Source of the DNA: Stictocephala bisonia
Lineage: Eukaryota; Arthropoda; Insecta; Hemiptera; Membracidae
Direction of reading: 5' to 3'
Length of the DNA stretch: 64,000 bases
Assembly (NCBI GenBank): GCA_035578905.1
Contig: JAQJVL010000290.1
Location: 434,001-498,000, forward strand
The translations under genes were made by a program, and so were the position numbers. This document shows positions 24,413-36,944 of this stretch, piece by piece. Under the pieces are notes generated by a model. That model did not search any database, was not told the DNA's origin, and saw nothing but the letters and a program-made list of their open reading frames with translations. How positions within the stretch are numbered: position 1 is the stretch's first letter; every line of letters starts with the position of its first letter.

Positions 24413-25791
24413 ATTGACTGGGTGTCCAAATGTCGCATTTTAAGGTGGTAGATTGCACGTCCAAGTGGCATATGAGGCAGTAGGATTAACTGCTATATAC
24501 TAGGGGGAGAAGACTGCTGTATTATTTGTAAGGGAGAACGATTAGCCATCTAAATATCATCATTGAATAAGTTAGATTAGTCAGCCAAGTTTCGTTAGTT
24601 AGCAGGATATATTTTACCGCTAAATTTATTTTCATAGAGTTCCATATCGTATCATTTTATTTTCCTTTAAAATTCGAGTTTTAGTTTGAGAGCACAAGGT
24701 TGTTGAAAGAGAATTTCTATAAAGTATATATTACGGAAAAACATCTTCTAGTTTTAGATTGATTTAAGATTATATTGTTATATAAACTCAAATGACTATA
24801 TAATATAATTATAACCAATTTAAGCAAAAGATAAATAAACAAATATTATATAGACATTTCTAATTTTTTTGTTTTGCTTAACATCCGCTAGGGTAAAAGT
24901 GGGTTAGATCAAGTCTGTTTCATTTTTTATCCTTTTCCAAGATATTGACTTAATAATTTACTATCACATTATCTTACTATCACACAGACTGTGTTAGGGT
25001 ATACAAACGTCCACTGGCATCTTATACTATAGTCAATCTTCTGGTGACCACCCTAGATTAAATAGAGAACCCCCACATAAGATCCACGTAGTTTATGAAT
25101 ACTCTTATTATGAACGTAGTCTGTCACCACATATCACTGGTTTGAGTTAAATGTTCGGCAATATTGGTTTTCCATACGGTAAGTGACAATAACATAACGT
25201 TTGGAGAATGTCGAGGGAACAATGTTGGATTATACAAGAAATTCCGTGATCTCGGTCAGTCAGGGAGAGCTCCTGAGTAATAGCGACATACATAACCTGA
25301 GGGAGCTTCCATTTAGAGAAGGTAAGTAGCGTCTCAGATACATACGTATATTAGGAGTAGTCCAGATACATTTATAATCTATGGGTATCTTGACTTAATG
25401 TGAATTTAGAGGAGGAATAAAAGATAGTAAAATATTAATTGAGAGGTTTCACTTTAAAAACTAAACTTAAACTAGCTTTTACACTTAAAAAATTATAATC
25501 CATCTTATTTAAAATTTTCTTAACTTGGTTTACCGACAGTAAATTAAATTTCAACAACAACAGAATTAACCTTTGTACAGTACTTTTGAAATGAAAAACT
25601 GAGTAAAAGTGTTTTTAACTGCCTTTTTATCAAATAAATGATGATCAATTCAAATGCATCGACATACTCGAAATATTTGTGGAGGATTGTTTTTAATAAA
25701 TGAATAATAAACTTGACCTTTACAAAATTAACTAATATTATCATATTTCAACAAATAATCAGAAAAAGGATGATTTTTGCACATCTTCTTA
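24413..25791. other. array edge and AT-rich spacer
   Basis: The first ~190 bases are eroded repeat units. A more balanced patch at 25130-25330 has two GTAAGT sites (near 25181 and 25322) on the plus strand, the second after TTAGAGAAG, but no convincing exon frame. Confidence 0.35.
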
Positions 25792-26678
25792 CAGGCCGGA
25801 AAAAATATGGAAACACTTTCAAAAATTTTGTATGACTTCACTGGTAAATCTTGTACAGCATCATGGTTACAAAAAACACACTTTTCACCACCATTAGCGA
25901 TATTTCATATTTTCAGGAGGACGGCCCACGTGGAGTTGAGCAATAATCTTTAATGTAAGCCTAGATCAAGTTTGGTATCAAATTAAAGGTCTATTCAATA
26001 TAAATTAAAGGTTTATTCAATGTAAATCAATTGCCGCAAACCGGACTTCGAAATGTCCATTCTTTCCAGAGCAGCGGTCATTTAAATTTCAAAGTAACTT
26101 ATTTGAACATTATTTATTTTATTGTCCGCTATTTAAAGATTTTATGTAAATTATTCTGATCAAAAATTTTACATAATGGAATACAATAACTAAAAAATAC
26201 TAAACAATCAAATTATCTATGGAAAAAATAAAGCCGTGAAAGCGTATAAAATATAAAAACGCGTTCATAAAAACAATATTTTTCCATAGATAATTTGATG
26301 GTTTAATTTTTTTGAGTTATTGTGTTCATTAAGTATAATTTTTGATCAGAATAATTTACATAATTACAAAATTAAGCTGTGAAAGCGTAGAAAATATGGA
26401 AACGCTTTCACAAAAACTAAATATTTTCCATAGATAATTTGATGGTTTAATTTTTTTGAGTTATTTTGTTCCGTAAAGTATATTTTTTGATCAGAATAGT
26501 TTACTTTAAATTGTTAAATAGTGGAGAATTAATACTGTTCAAATTAGTTACTTTGAATTTAAATAACCGTTACACTGGAAAGGATAGACCTTTTCAAGTC
26601 CGGTTTGCGGCAAGTAATTTATATTGAATAGACCTTTAATTTGATACCAAACTTGACCTAGCCTTACATTAAAGATTT

Positions 26679-27112
26679 GGGCGGGCATCACTTGCGCAGA
26701 ATGCAGAAAGCCAGGTAGAGGCTTTCCATCTTTTGCGCGGAGAGCTATAGAGGACCCCCAGATAGGTTCCATCATTTGCGCTAAACGGCAGTCTCTTTGA
26801 AATATATATCCTATTGTTTTCTGTAGTGTGGAATTTAGTTATAAACAGTGAATGGAGCTACGAGATGAAAACTCAATTCATTTTTAAGTCGATAGGCAAT
26901 CATGATACCTTTAACACTTGAAATATAATCCATGCATCATTAGTGGGGCAATAAATATCCATTGTAAATTAGGTTAGGTTAGGTTAGGCATGACGGAATT
27001 ACCGCTCTCAGGCTTACCTGGACTGGACCCTGCGCAAGTGATGGAAGGGGATTAGGATACCCTTGCAAACCTTTTTTGGAGGTCAGAAATTCTGCGCAAG
27101 TGATGGACGACC
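26679..27112. mobile_element. 434-bp nested element with 8-bp target duplication
   Basis: Inserted in the right arm of the fold-back element. Termini are 22-bp inverted repeats (GGGCGGGCATCACTTGCGCA at the left; GGTCGTCCATCACTTGCGCA when the right end is inverted), matching at 19 of 22 positions. AAAGATTT flanks both sides (26671-26678 and 27113-27120). The uninterrupted left arm of the host element keeps a single corresponding site (AATCTTTAATG near 25947), which confirms the duplication. Extra TTGCGC motifs occur near 26733 and 26778, and TGCGCAAGTGATGG near 27030. An 8-bp duplication suits hAT, P or Merlin superfamilies; termini alone do not decide. Confidence 0.85.
26969..26988 (+). repeat. 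(TTAGG)4 tract
   Basis: Four tandem copies of the insect telomere pentamer lie inside the nested element. Related CCTAA runs occur inside the TIR elements at 43.5, 45.4 and 60.3 kb, so here the motif travels with transposons and does not mark a chromosome end. Confidence 0.9.
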
Positions 27113-27283
27113 AAAGATTTTCGTTCAACTCCACGTGGGCCGTCCTCCTGAAAATATGAAATGTCACTGATAGCGTCGAAAAGTGTGTTCTTTGTAACCA
27201 TGATGATGTACAAGATTTCACTTTTATCCGTGGAGTCATAGAAAAGTTGTGAAAGCGTTTCCATAATTTTTATCCACCCTGTA

Positions 27284-28075
27284 TATGCTAAAGCAAACTA
27301 TTTTACGACACTTGCTACAAAAATTGGTTTGCTTTTAAAACCAGTGGAAATGTAACCGTTTCTTTTCCTTTCATCGTTAAGTCCCGTTTTAGTGCATAGA
27401 ATGTTTATTGTCTATACACTAGGTGAACTAATTGTGGTACACTGACTGTGCTTCTGTGTTACACCATCACCTGTCACTGTAGCCTTGAGAGTGGGTGGAC
27501 TCTGTTATCAATGCAACACTTTGGTTTCCCAACGTGACTCGTTCAGAAAACACGTGACACGGCTCACTGCCACGATACAGAATGGAATTCTTTAACAGGT
27601 AATACCACTCACTCTATTGCCTGTAACTTTCTTGTCGCAGCTACAGCGTCGGAGCAATATAACTATATCTTTAGTGAATAAATGAGATTTTTGCTATTAA
27701 AATAATTGACTTAGTTGATTTCAAATTATCTGTTAGTATGTATTAAGAGATAATTTCCTATGTGCAAACAGGGCTAGTGCAATACTGAACAAATTCAAAA
27801 TTATTTTATTTAATTGTACTGTAATTTTTGTATTTAAAAACTTGTTTTAATACCGCAGAAAATTACTAAGTAGTTTATGTTTCAATTGTACCAGCTATAC
27901 TTCAATTTTCCTTTGAATTATTATGATTCTATAGCCTGAATATTGGTCACTTATATTATTGAGTTTGTGAATATTGATTTTAACTATGCAATGTTACTTT
28001 CTTTCTTAATGGTGTTTTAACGAAATGCAAATAAATTTAACGTATACAAAATTTAAGTAGTATTAGATCAACAAT
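27284..28075. other. AT-rich spacer
   Basis: Bases 27420-27610 are somewhat more GC-balanced, with CACCTGTCACTG and AACACGTGACACGG (a CACGTG E-box), but no frame or element is supported. Confidence 0.35.
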
Positions 28076-28426
28076 ATTTGGGGATGAACGGACAGACGTT
28101 AACCAGTCTTTTGTTAGATGAGGGAGTAGCAAGTAGAAGTTCCAAAGTCAATACCAGGTGGTGTGTCGGAGGCTCGAGTGTGACCAAAATATTTGGGGAT
28201 GAACGGACAGACGTTAACCAGTATTTTGTTAGATGAGGGAGTAGCAAGTAGAAGTTCCAAAGTCAATACCAGGTGGTGTGTCGGAGGCTCGAGTGTGACC
28301 AAAATATTTGGGGATGGACAGACAGACGTTAACCAGTCTTTTGTTAGATGAGGGAGTAGCAAGTAGAAGTTCCAAAGTCAATACCAGGCGGTGTGTCGGA
28401 GGCTTGAGTGTGACCAAACTATTTGC
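28076..28426. repeat. three tandem copies of a 115-bp unit
   Basis: Units start with ATTTGGGGATG at 28076, 28191 and 28306 and are nearly identical; the third has GGACAGACAGACG where the others read GAACGGACAGACG. The unit matches the single diverged copy at 3573-3691. Because 115 is not a multiple of three, each unit shifts frame; the minus-strand frames (62 and 82 codons) are repeat artefacts. No hairpin or terminal repeat was found in the unit. Confidence 0.95.
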
Positions 28427-30289
28427 AGAGAAGAATATTAAATACTTATGTGGAATGTGTTATTTAATGATTGAAATAAATATTACCGTTTTACATTACA
28501 GGTTACAGTTTAAATATTGGTTTATAATATTTTTTTCTGTGATAATTTGTCCAGACTCTCCAAAGTAGAGGGTAAAAGATAAGTGATTATTAATAAACCA
28601 CTCGTTGTTGTCCATCGTTACCTAATTTTACTAAGGTTACCTTCATATAACAGATCAAAAGTCAACTAGTTGTTTTAACAAACGGGGTCATTAATTAAAA
28701 CTCTACTGGCACGCCAAAAATTAAAAGTTTTTATTACAAGGTGATAATGTTATAAACATGTTTGGATACTGTACGATCAGTCGACTGTCGGCCTAACGGA
28801 ACTGAACAGTAACGATCTTAACCCAGCTAATGAGCTAAACTTTAAAGATTACAGGTCTTAGGCGTTGTTCAGTTCCCTGTAGGCTTATCGTAATACCAAT
28901 ATGGTGACTACTTATTGGTTTCCATCAGAGTGTTTAATATGAAATAAATCTATGGTGGGTGGTGACCCAGGTTTTGTTGTTTTCCAAGAAAGAAATTGAA
29001 TAGGCCTTTTAGTATTGACAGTTGGCTGAAAACCAGACCAACATTACGTGGACCAGATATCACCATAATATGTAGGTTTTTGAGTTGCTCTGGCTGATGC
29101 AACGCTAAAAATTTGTTCTTTATTAGGATCGATTGATCTTGGTTAGTATCTAAAACTACATTAAGTTTCGTTCAAGGTCAAAAATCACGGATTATTTTAC
29201 AATTGGTGCCTCAATATTAAATAATACATATATAAGCAGATAAATACCAATATTAAACTGTATAACTCTGATATTATTTAAAATAAAAGCTACAACGAAT
29301 TTGTAAATTTAAGAAAGTGATCTAAAATCAGGAAATATTATAAAGCATATGTTAAGAACTTTGACTTCATCATATCATGAAATATGCATAACATGTTTCA
29401 GGGGACTTGAATTCCCTCGTCTAAGTTAACATTAAAAAATATTGTAGTAAAAGATGATAATTGAGATATTCCGAATTACCTTTATGGGGAGGGGGGAGTC
29501 AAACGGTCAAAATATCCAGCAATGATTGATTGTGTGGAAAAACAATCTAGTAGCATAATTTACCAAACCATTTAATTTTGTAAAATAGGGGGAGCCAAAA
29601 ATTACATTTTGGAAACGTTAAATTACCAGGTAGAAATAAATGGTAGAGTACATTTACCTGTAATGATAGGTGTGATTCCGGGTTAAGTCATATAAGCGAT
29701 AAAAAAATATACAAAACACAGTTTTATATATACAACTGTGTCCTCAGATAATATGGCCATTGACATTGACTCACTGTCTTTCAATTAAATCTAAAATAAG
29801 AAAACTAATGGCAGTTGGTAGAAGTCTGTATTTATGTTACCTATTATTATATGGTAGCGGGCCGTAACAACATGTTTATGGTTTAATAGTGCAATAACAA
29901 GTTTTAATCATTTTGTTTCAGCCATTCATCCATGCTAACAGAAAGGTTTAGGTTAGAGTTGTAAAAAGGAAACGGGGTCTAGTACATCAAATCCATTAAA
30001 GTTAAAACCCATTATAAACGAATGACTTGGTTATAAAAACAAAGAATAACTTCTACGCATTCCAAACAATACGAGAACAGTTTAACTAGAAAACTGAGGT
30101 TATATAGTCATTGGCTCAGGTGAACAAAACTGGCCTTTCTTCCATTTTAGATTAATTTTCCAGCATCGCTAACAGTAATAATTATAAGACAGGCGTGTGT
30201 AAATCATGGAGTAGTAACATAAACAAATATTGTATACCAGTGTCTAGGAAAAAATAAACAAGTAGAATAAAAAAGATTGCTATTTGGAA
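28427..30289. other. AT-rich non-coding DNA
   Basis: Contains an 11-bp inverted repeat, GGAACTGAACA at 28798-28808 and its complement at 28866-28876, around a tRNA-like AGCTAATGAGCTAAAC segment. Nothing else was recognised. Confidence 0.35.
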
Positions 30290-30560
30290 AGGGTGGGCGT
30301 CTAATTTTTTGAATGTAGCAAGTAAGGGTGAGCCAATAATGTTTTGTGTGTAGCATGGGGAGTTGGAACAACAATGTTTGTATGTAGAAAGGAAGGGTGA
30401 GCCAAGAATATTTTGTATGTAAGAAGGAAGGGTGCGCCAAGAATGGTTTGTATATAAGAAGGAAGGGTAGGACGAAAATGTTTGTATGTAGATAGGAAGG
30501 GTGGATCAAGAATGGTTTGTTTATAAGAAGGAAGGGTGGGCAAAACCTTTTTTGTAAGTA
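30290..30560. repeat. ~35-bp tandem array, about eight units
   Basis: Units contain TTTGTATGTAGAAAGGAAGG and GTGAGCCAAGAAT variants. GAAGGGT anchors at 30392, 30428, 30462, 30496 and 30531 give spacings of 36, 34, 34 and 35. Units to the left are more eroded. Minus-strand frames over the array are by-products. A G-run follows at about 30633-30642. Confidence 0.85.
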
Positions 30561-33500
30561 GGAAGAAGAGTAGGCACCAATGTTTCATTGTGAATATGGA
30601 AATTTAAGCCATTAACGTTTTTTATATACAAAGGGGGGGGGGGTTAAGAGGCTTTTTATATGGGTAAGAACAGTTTACAAATAAGGTCTAAATTATGGAT
30701 AAGTGAGGTTTCTACAAAAGTGGTGATTGATAAATGTGTTCATACTAAAATCAGTACAGATGTTATATAACAAACCATCTGTAGGGGCTACAGTAGGAAG
30801 TCTGTTTTCTACTGTAGATTCCTGTACAATCGGTCCACTGATTACAGGGAGTGCGCTCTGATTCCCTCCAATGGTCTTATCAAATTATCTTACATGTCTG
30901 ATAATACAAAATAGTTATATAAAGGCTTGCACATCCAATCGCTGATAAAATGGCACTTAACTGACACGCTCAGCTGAGCTTCATGCAAATGGTAATTACT
31001 AATAATTACACTATAAGGTACTATTGTAACAAAAAGGAGATAACATTTTTTTATTTATGCTTCTGAATATAAGTTTATTTTATGTGAAGATTTAAAATAT
31101 TTTTAGTTTTAAATATCAATAAGACAATACCAGATTATTTATGGATTTACGGTGATTTTTTAAGGATTATGAAAAATAAAGAAATATATTTTATTTTGTT
31201 TACGTTTATAATAGAATGATTAGTAAAATGTACGAATTCAATTGTTCTAACCCAAAGATTATTTACTTGACGTAGGCAATAAATAAACTCCTTGTAAAGG
31301 ATTTTATTAATAACGTTGAAAATAAGTAAATTTATTATATTATATTATAATTGCTCTTTATTTTGAAAAATTGTCTGAAAAGTGAGGTAGTGTGCTTTCA
31401 CTCCATGATTTGCCTTTTGGATCCTGGATAATATCAGTAAACTCATGTTTCATGGCAACTTAACATTTTGTTTAGGAATCTCTCACCTCGTTAGTAACGC
31501 TCCTTCATCTCTGTCACATTGTCAATCTTGTTTCCTTGTGTTGGCTCGTCAAATCCCTTGGGACCCATCATGCTTTTTTGCGGCACGTCACTGATACTGT
31601 TATGATTTTTAGCAACACTAACTCTTCCTGCAAATGTTTCCATCATACCACGGTGGACCTCACGACTAATGTCATCAATTTTTGTTTTAAGTTAGGAAGT
31701 AAGACATCAAAACGGTATCCGTCAGTCACTGATTCTCAACCACTTGTAAATTTGCCATGGTTCATACGAGTTTCAACATACACTTTAATTATTTTAGATT
31801 ATATATTAATTGGTTCTTCTCCTTCAGAAATAAAAAAAAACTACTCGTAGAACGTTGTTCAACCAATGGTAAATTTTCAAGAAGATTCTACACCGTTAAA
31901 CGTAAGTTTGAGGTTAAAAACAAATAGCCCAGGCAACGAAGGTCAAATATCGCCTAATGTTGGAAATAATTCCTTAAAAGCTGAATTTTTCATTCACACT
32001 ATTAAAGATTTATTTTTAACTTAAAAGTAAAGTTGATCCATCAGCTCACTGGAACCTATTCCAGTGATGCCAACTTAATATCCTGAACTTATTAAACTTT
32101 TAATACCAACCGTATTTTCTTTAGTCTCTTCAATCATTGAATAGACCACATACAGTTCTTGCAAACAGTTTTACATGTGACGTAATATATAAATGCTTGT
32201 GTTGTAATGAGATTGCTCTTTATACTATTGGAATAAAAAACATTTTTTGATTAATTATCAAACGTGCTTTTGATGAGTTTTGCTATAGCAAATATGAAAC
32301 AAAGATCCTCACGCTGCATAATATTTTTATCATAATAATATATAAGTAAAAGACTTATATTAAAATAAATTTGTATTGCGTGAGGTTTACTTGTTTTTAT
32401 TTCTATCAATATGTTGATAGAAATGTGTTGATCAATATGTTGATAGATATGATTAAACAATAAATATTTAAATAATGTGTTTATTAACATAATGTCATTT
32501 TATCACCAAACGCCGAACAACGCTTAAACTAAGTAACATAAAAAGCAACCGTGTGTAACATTATAATGAACGCACTGTTACACTTGTTAATTGTTACGCT
32601 GTTACTGAATTACGTAATCATTGAACTTGGTTACTCATTCATATTTAATTCTTTTAATAACTGTAAGCGAGCAGTTTAAACTGTTGTTCCCCTGTTGGAT
32701 TTGCTAATATCACGATAAATTAGTATTTCGTATACTAAACTGCGGTAAATGTGTACTTTCTTATACTCAACGAATCCTAGAATATTAAAAGTGGGTATTG
32801 CATTTATAAGCATATATAAATAGCTATTTATGAACAGATGTGTACAATTGATTTTGGGTTCATCCCAAAAGTAGACCCCATGGGTCTTCTGAGATAATTT
32901 AACTAAATGTCATTTGACCTGAAGCGAATAAAACTACTTACACAAGTATTTAAAGGATACAAAGAGCCCTCTTGGTGGCTCAGGATTGGTGAGCCCTTAT
33001 AGTATTCATATCTTACCGTCAGGTGCTAAAATACATACTAGTCTATTTCAATTTTACGACACTTTTTTATTATTAAAATCAGTTATAATTAACACTGTAA
33101 CTTTAATCTAGTGGACCATAAATTGATATTATGAGTTTTCAATTTAAAATTTCTTCTAGTGTATTATCACTTAAATTAGAAATCACATTCCTTCATGAAT
33201 AGCCCTAAATCAGAAAGATCAGCAGCTTTCATGAACTGTAACAAACGAGAAGATGAGGAAATATCTTGTTTAAACAATAGATTCCCACTGGGAGTGTGCA
33301 TGGCCTTTCGTAAGAGATTCGATCTGCACGAAAAGCGTGGAATCCACTACTTGAGCCTGGTTTGTGTCAATAGCCGTCTTGCAATTCCTATTGGTCACGT
33401 GGTCAGATGTTCGCCAAATGAATTGGAAGCATAGAACATTGAATGATTTAATATAGTGATCCCGTGAAAGATATATTAGATTGAACATGACTATAAATGA

Positions 33501-35220
33501 GTGAAAAAATCTAATAGTTACTAAATTAAGAGTAAATAATTTTCAGTAAATATATACGGAAACAACAAAAGCCTTTATTCTATTTTATCTATATGTATTT
33601 ACAATATTTTGAAATGATATAAAATGTATTTAAGGGCTAACAGAGAATGGGACGTTAGAGTACGTGTCAATAGACGTGCTAGCCCACCTGCAAGACGTTC
33701 GATTATACGGACCCTTTCACCCATCCACTCAGCATACGTATCTACGGTCCCACCAACCCATCCTACAGAGTCATATCTGTAAATGGGGAAGCTCTCACGT
33801 TAACTTAGTCTTTAAATAAGGCTGTAATTGGTCATCTGATTGACTGTTAACATTTGTCAAATCATCGATGAAATTATTAACGTTGACACTTATGACAGTA
33901 TATTCTTATTACAAAATGATAAACAATAATTTACAAAATTGTTAAGTAGAATAAATATATTGATATAGCGTTGAAAAAATGTTCTTAAAAGAAATATTTC
34001 ATATACGTGATTTAGTAAAGTATAAAAGCATACATTTTGATTTTTTACATCATTGTAAATAAATATTTTCCTTTCGCCCATTGTTTTACCTTCTATTGTG
34101 TTCCCATCAGTTAATCGAACAACTCCAGAAATTTTAAATGATATACATCTGTTATGGGCATGTCTTAACAATATAATTTCTATAAATATTTTGATAGGAC
34201 TGGATACATTTTAAAAGTGCAATGTACGCTCAGAATGTATTTGGAACGATCATTGAATGACATTGTTAGTTCATTTACTGTTTGGTGCAAATAATGAGTA
34301 GGGGGTAGTTTGCTATACCACAGCACTATGCATACATTTATAAATATTTATAGGTCAGTAGCATCATAGAAGAAAGAGTCTTAGAAGAATTTTCATTCGC
34401 TAGAAGATTAGAGACGTGATAGTGGCAACCCATCGTTAGTCACATGTTTACATATGGTAAGTGGATCATTACTACTGTACGTGTTGTATGATCTGATTGC
34501 CTAGTCTTATATGTGTCGCACAGCATCTAGAGCGTATGTAATGAGAACTAGAAACGACTGATATCATAATCGTAGGAGAAACGGAGAACGAGTACAAGTA
34601 AGCACTATAAAAGTGAGATAATTGAAACTAGTATACATTTAAATCATACTAAGATCATATACTATGTGGAAATGTTATTTAGTAGTGGAAAGTATGCATT
34701 ATTTTTGTCATCATTTTAATGAGTACCTATTATTTAAACGTTAATTTGACATTATCGTAACATAAATTTTGAATATCCCAATACTGTTTATCACATTCAA
34801 TCATTGCGTCAAAGTAGGTTTCGTTAGTAAATTTTTGTAGTTTATCAAACTTCTCAGTGAATTGAAGAGTTTAGTTGAAGTCCTTCTGAACATGGCTTAG
34901 TACAAGTACCATCAAATAAATGTGATTGTGATATTTCAATAGCTATAACATTTAACATTTGCGTATTTAGCTATAGCATTTAACTGTACCGTCACATGTT
35001 GTTTGGGTTAACTCACCTTCCAGTTAATGATGTAACCTTAACGAAGGCGTGTTTTATCTAACATACTTTCCCATATTCGACATTGATGTAGAGACAACAG
35101 GTGATTGGGGTATTCGTGTTGACCCAGATTGAATAATTCACCTTTCCGATATAATTAGGTCACTTGCATACTGAAAGGTCATTTTGGAAGCACCAATCAT
35201 GTAATACTTGAATTAAGGTC
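30561..35220. other. long interval without a supported gene
   Basis: Contains an 11-bp hairpin (ATTTCTATCAA at 32399-32409 inverted at 32414-32424 around TATG). Two plus-strand frames, 31536-31850 and 33195-33434, are unrecognised; the latter encodes a charged start (MNSPKSERSAAFMNC) and is slightly GC-richer. A TTGGTGGCTCAGGATTGG segment near 32970 resembles a tRNA A-box. Confidence 0.35.
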
Positions 35221-35250
35221 GATTATTTAATTGTCAATAATTAAATAATC
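35221..35250. repeat. 12-bp perfect hairpin
   Basis: GATTATTTAATT (35221-35232) is perfectly inverted at 35239-35250 around a 6-base loop. Confidence 0.8.
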
Positions 35251-35303
35251 AATTACTGTTTATTTTTAAGAAAGGTAAAATAACTTGCCTACATAATATT
35301 TCC

Positions 35304-35370
35304 GACGTGATGGCTCAATAGCTAATGCTTCGGATTACGAAGGACATTGACAACAGTTCAAATCCACAAC
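35304..35370 (+). repeat. tRNA-like sequence, probable SINE head
   Basis: GTGATGGCTCAATAGC resembles an A-box and AGTTCAAATCC (35355-35365) a B-box, at tRNA-like spacing. A related start, GTGATGGCTCAGAG, recurs at 35690. No closed acceptor stem is visible, so a SINE remnant is more likely than a tRNA gene. Confidence 0.45.
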
Positions 35371-35655
35371 AGAGCTGAGATCGGTACTTCACCGGTTAAA
35401 TACAGTTTACAAACGGGCCAGTTAGAACGGAACACTAACGACAGTGAAGACAGGAAGACAAATGTCAGCTAAATATAGCATCATTGATCATTGATATATT
35501 TTTAAAAAACTGACTTAAAAAAATAATTTGTATATTTAGTATTCAGTTTAGATTTATTTCTGACTAAGGTGGAGCAATACAGAAGTCATGCATTGACAGA
35601 TCAGGTAATATGATACTTTCAATGATCAGGTAGAAGAGTTTTTTGGAATTATAGG

Positions 35656-35735
35656 ATCACCTTGTTTTTTGGAATGATAGGAAACAAGGTGATGGCTCAG
35701 AGTTCTGGCTCAACCATGGTTTTGATCCATGTTCT
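35656..35735 (+). repeat. 12-bp hairpin followed by tRNA-like sequence
   Basis: ATCACCTTGTTT at 35656-35667 is perfectly inverted at 35682-35693, inside a local direct duplication of TTTTTTGGAATNATAGGA. The right arm leads into GTGATGGCTCAGAG and a B-box-like GGTTTTGATCC at 35719-35729. Confidence 0.5.
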
Positions 35736-36158
35736 AGAGGGTTATATGCCTCCATGGTATCGGTATAGAGAGTGTTAGCAGACTGCTAGAGATGGATTCT
35801 AAGTCTTCTATTGATTGCAATGATCATTGCTAAAAAAAAAACTGCTACATAAATCTAAGTGAAAAACATTGATTAGAACCCGGAAATATTTAGGTTTAAA
35901 TTCAAGATACCGTAATCAATATAAAATAAATTAGATAATTGAATACACATTCATAAGAAAAGTCTAATTCATTCATGTATGAATGAAGGTTCTTATCATG
36001 TTGGTAAGTGAAATTATTGTTATCCTCACTATTGTGGCATTACAGTTGAGGAGTGGGATAACTATGCGAATGGTAGGAGTCGAGCACTTAAGGAATCTTA
36101 ACCACTTCACTAGACTTGTATCAAGTATAGAGTTGGCATCTGTGAACCATCATTACAG

Positions 36159-36305
36159 AAGTAGATGTCGTCAAATAACTTTTCCCTGTTGCAACAAGAA
36201 GTGGCGAGGTCTCGACAGCCTCAATCAGAGCCGCAGGAAGTCGTGGTCGAGTCATCTGATGGAGAATCGGCGAAAGTGTCGCGTAATTATTGTTTGCTGC
36301 ATCAG
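36159..36305 (+). CDS. candidate first coding exon, unrecognised protein
   Basis: A GC-richer segment bounded by CATCATTACAG (acceptor-like, ending 36158) and CATCAG|GTGAAT (donor-like, at 36306). Within it, ATG 36165 opens 47 codons that end exactly at the donor in phase 0. The in-frame TAG just before the ATG makes this the start. The peptide begins MSSNNFSLLQQEVARSRQPQ and continues with an acidic, serine-rich part (VVVESSDGESAK), a composition common at nuclear-protein N-termini. If the donor is not used, the frame continues to 36359. An overlapping minus-strand frame (36121-36369) is also open. No family is recognised and no partner exon was found. Confidence 0.3.
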
Positions 36306-36944
36306 GTGAATGTTCCCATCCTTTCCCTTCCTGGAGGAACTTTGCTCTGGAATTTATGAGCCGAAACAATGATTTAATGAGGTCAGTGATACAGCACTTA
36401 ATGATACTTCTCCTACATTACGCAGCATATGATAAAGAATCACGAGACACTAGATTTTAACCCTAGAACTGAGCAATGTGTGCAAGTTCTAGAGATCCAC
36501 CCTAGACAGTCGATATGCCATGATATGAATTTTGTAGATGTGTAGCAAATGCATGCTCAAACACTAAACAGATTTTATAACTGACCCATGATAGTAGAGT
36601 AGATCTGAATCAACAGTTAAATCTACTGTGATTAATATAGACTAATCTATCATCTAAAAGGTTAGTTATTTCATGGCCAGACTAGCCTTATAGACTACAA
36701 CTAAGCGTGGAATGCTAACCACTAGGTGTGTATGTCTGATGACTGATGTACAAAACGTGTTGACTTGTTGTGTATCTGTTTCTATTAAGAGAAGTTCAAT
36801 CACTGACATGACTACCCGACTCTACAGACCCCAGAAGTGGATGAAATTATTACCACTTAGTACTACTGTAGTACCATGAAATCATGATAGTACATCTCTT
36901 GAATTGTGTTTCTTTCATATCTACTGCTGATGTATTCATTCACC

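Larger units (their letters stand above)
25792..27281. mobile_element. fold-back element with long inverted arms and TA flanks
   Basis: The left arm (about 25792-26260) and right arm (about 26395-27281) are long inverted copies. Matching blocks include ATGGAAACRCTTTCA, CATCATGGTTACAAA, TTTTCAGGAGGACGGCCCAC, GCAAACCGGACTT/CCGGTTTGCGGCAA and ATTCTGATCAAAAA. Ends read CAGGCCGG and, inverted, CAGGGTGG, flanked by TA at 25790-25791 and 27282-27283, as in Tc1/mariner-type insertions. The right arm is lengthened by a nested element at 26679-27112. The centre carries an extra direct copy of the inner arm (26278-26360 and 26408-26500) and hairpin copies of the terminal motif (26379-26388 with 26402-26411). 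No transposase is present; short frames across the arms are non-functional. Confidence 0.85.

Noticed and set aside
26969..26988. Telomere or ancient chromosome fusion point
   Set aside because: Only four pentamers, located inside a transposon.
27052..27264. FQEDGP in a minus-strand frame resembling the FQQDGAPPH motif of Tc1/mariner transposases
   Set aside because: The match is only a few residues, lies in an inverted arm, and the rest of the frame does not follow a transposase.
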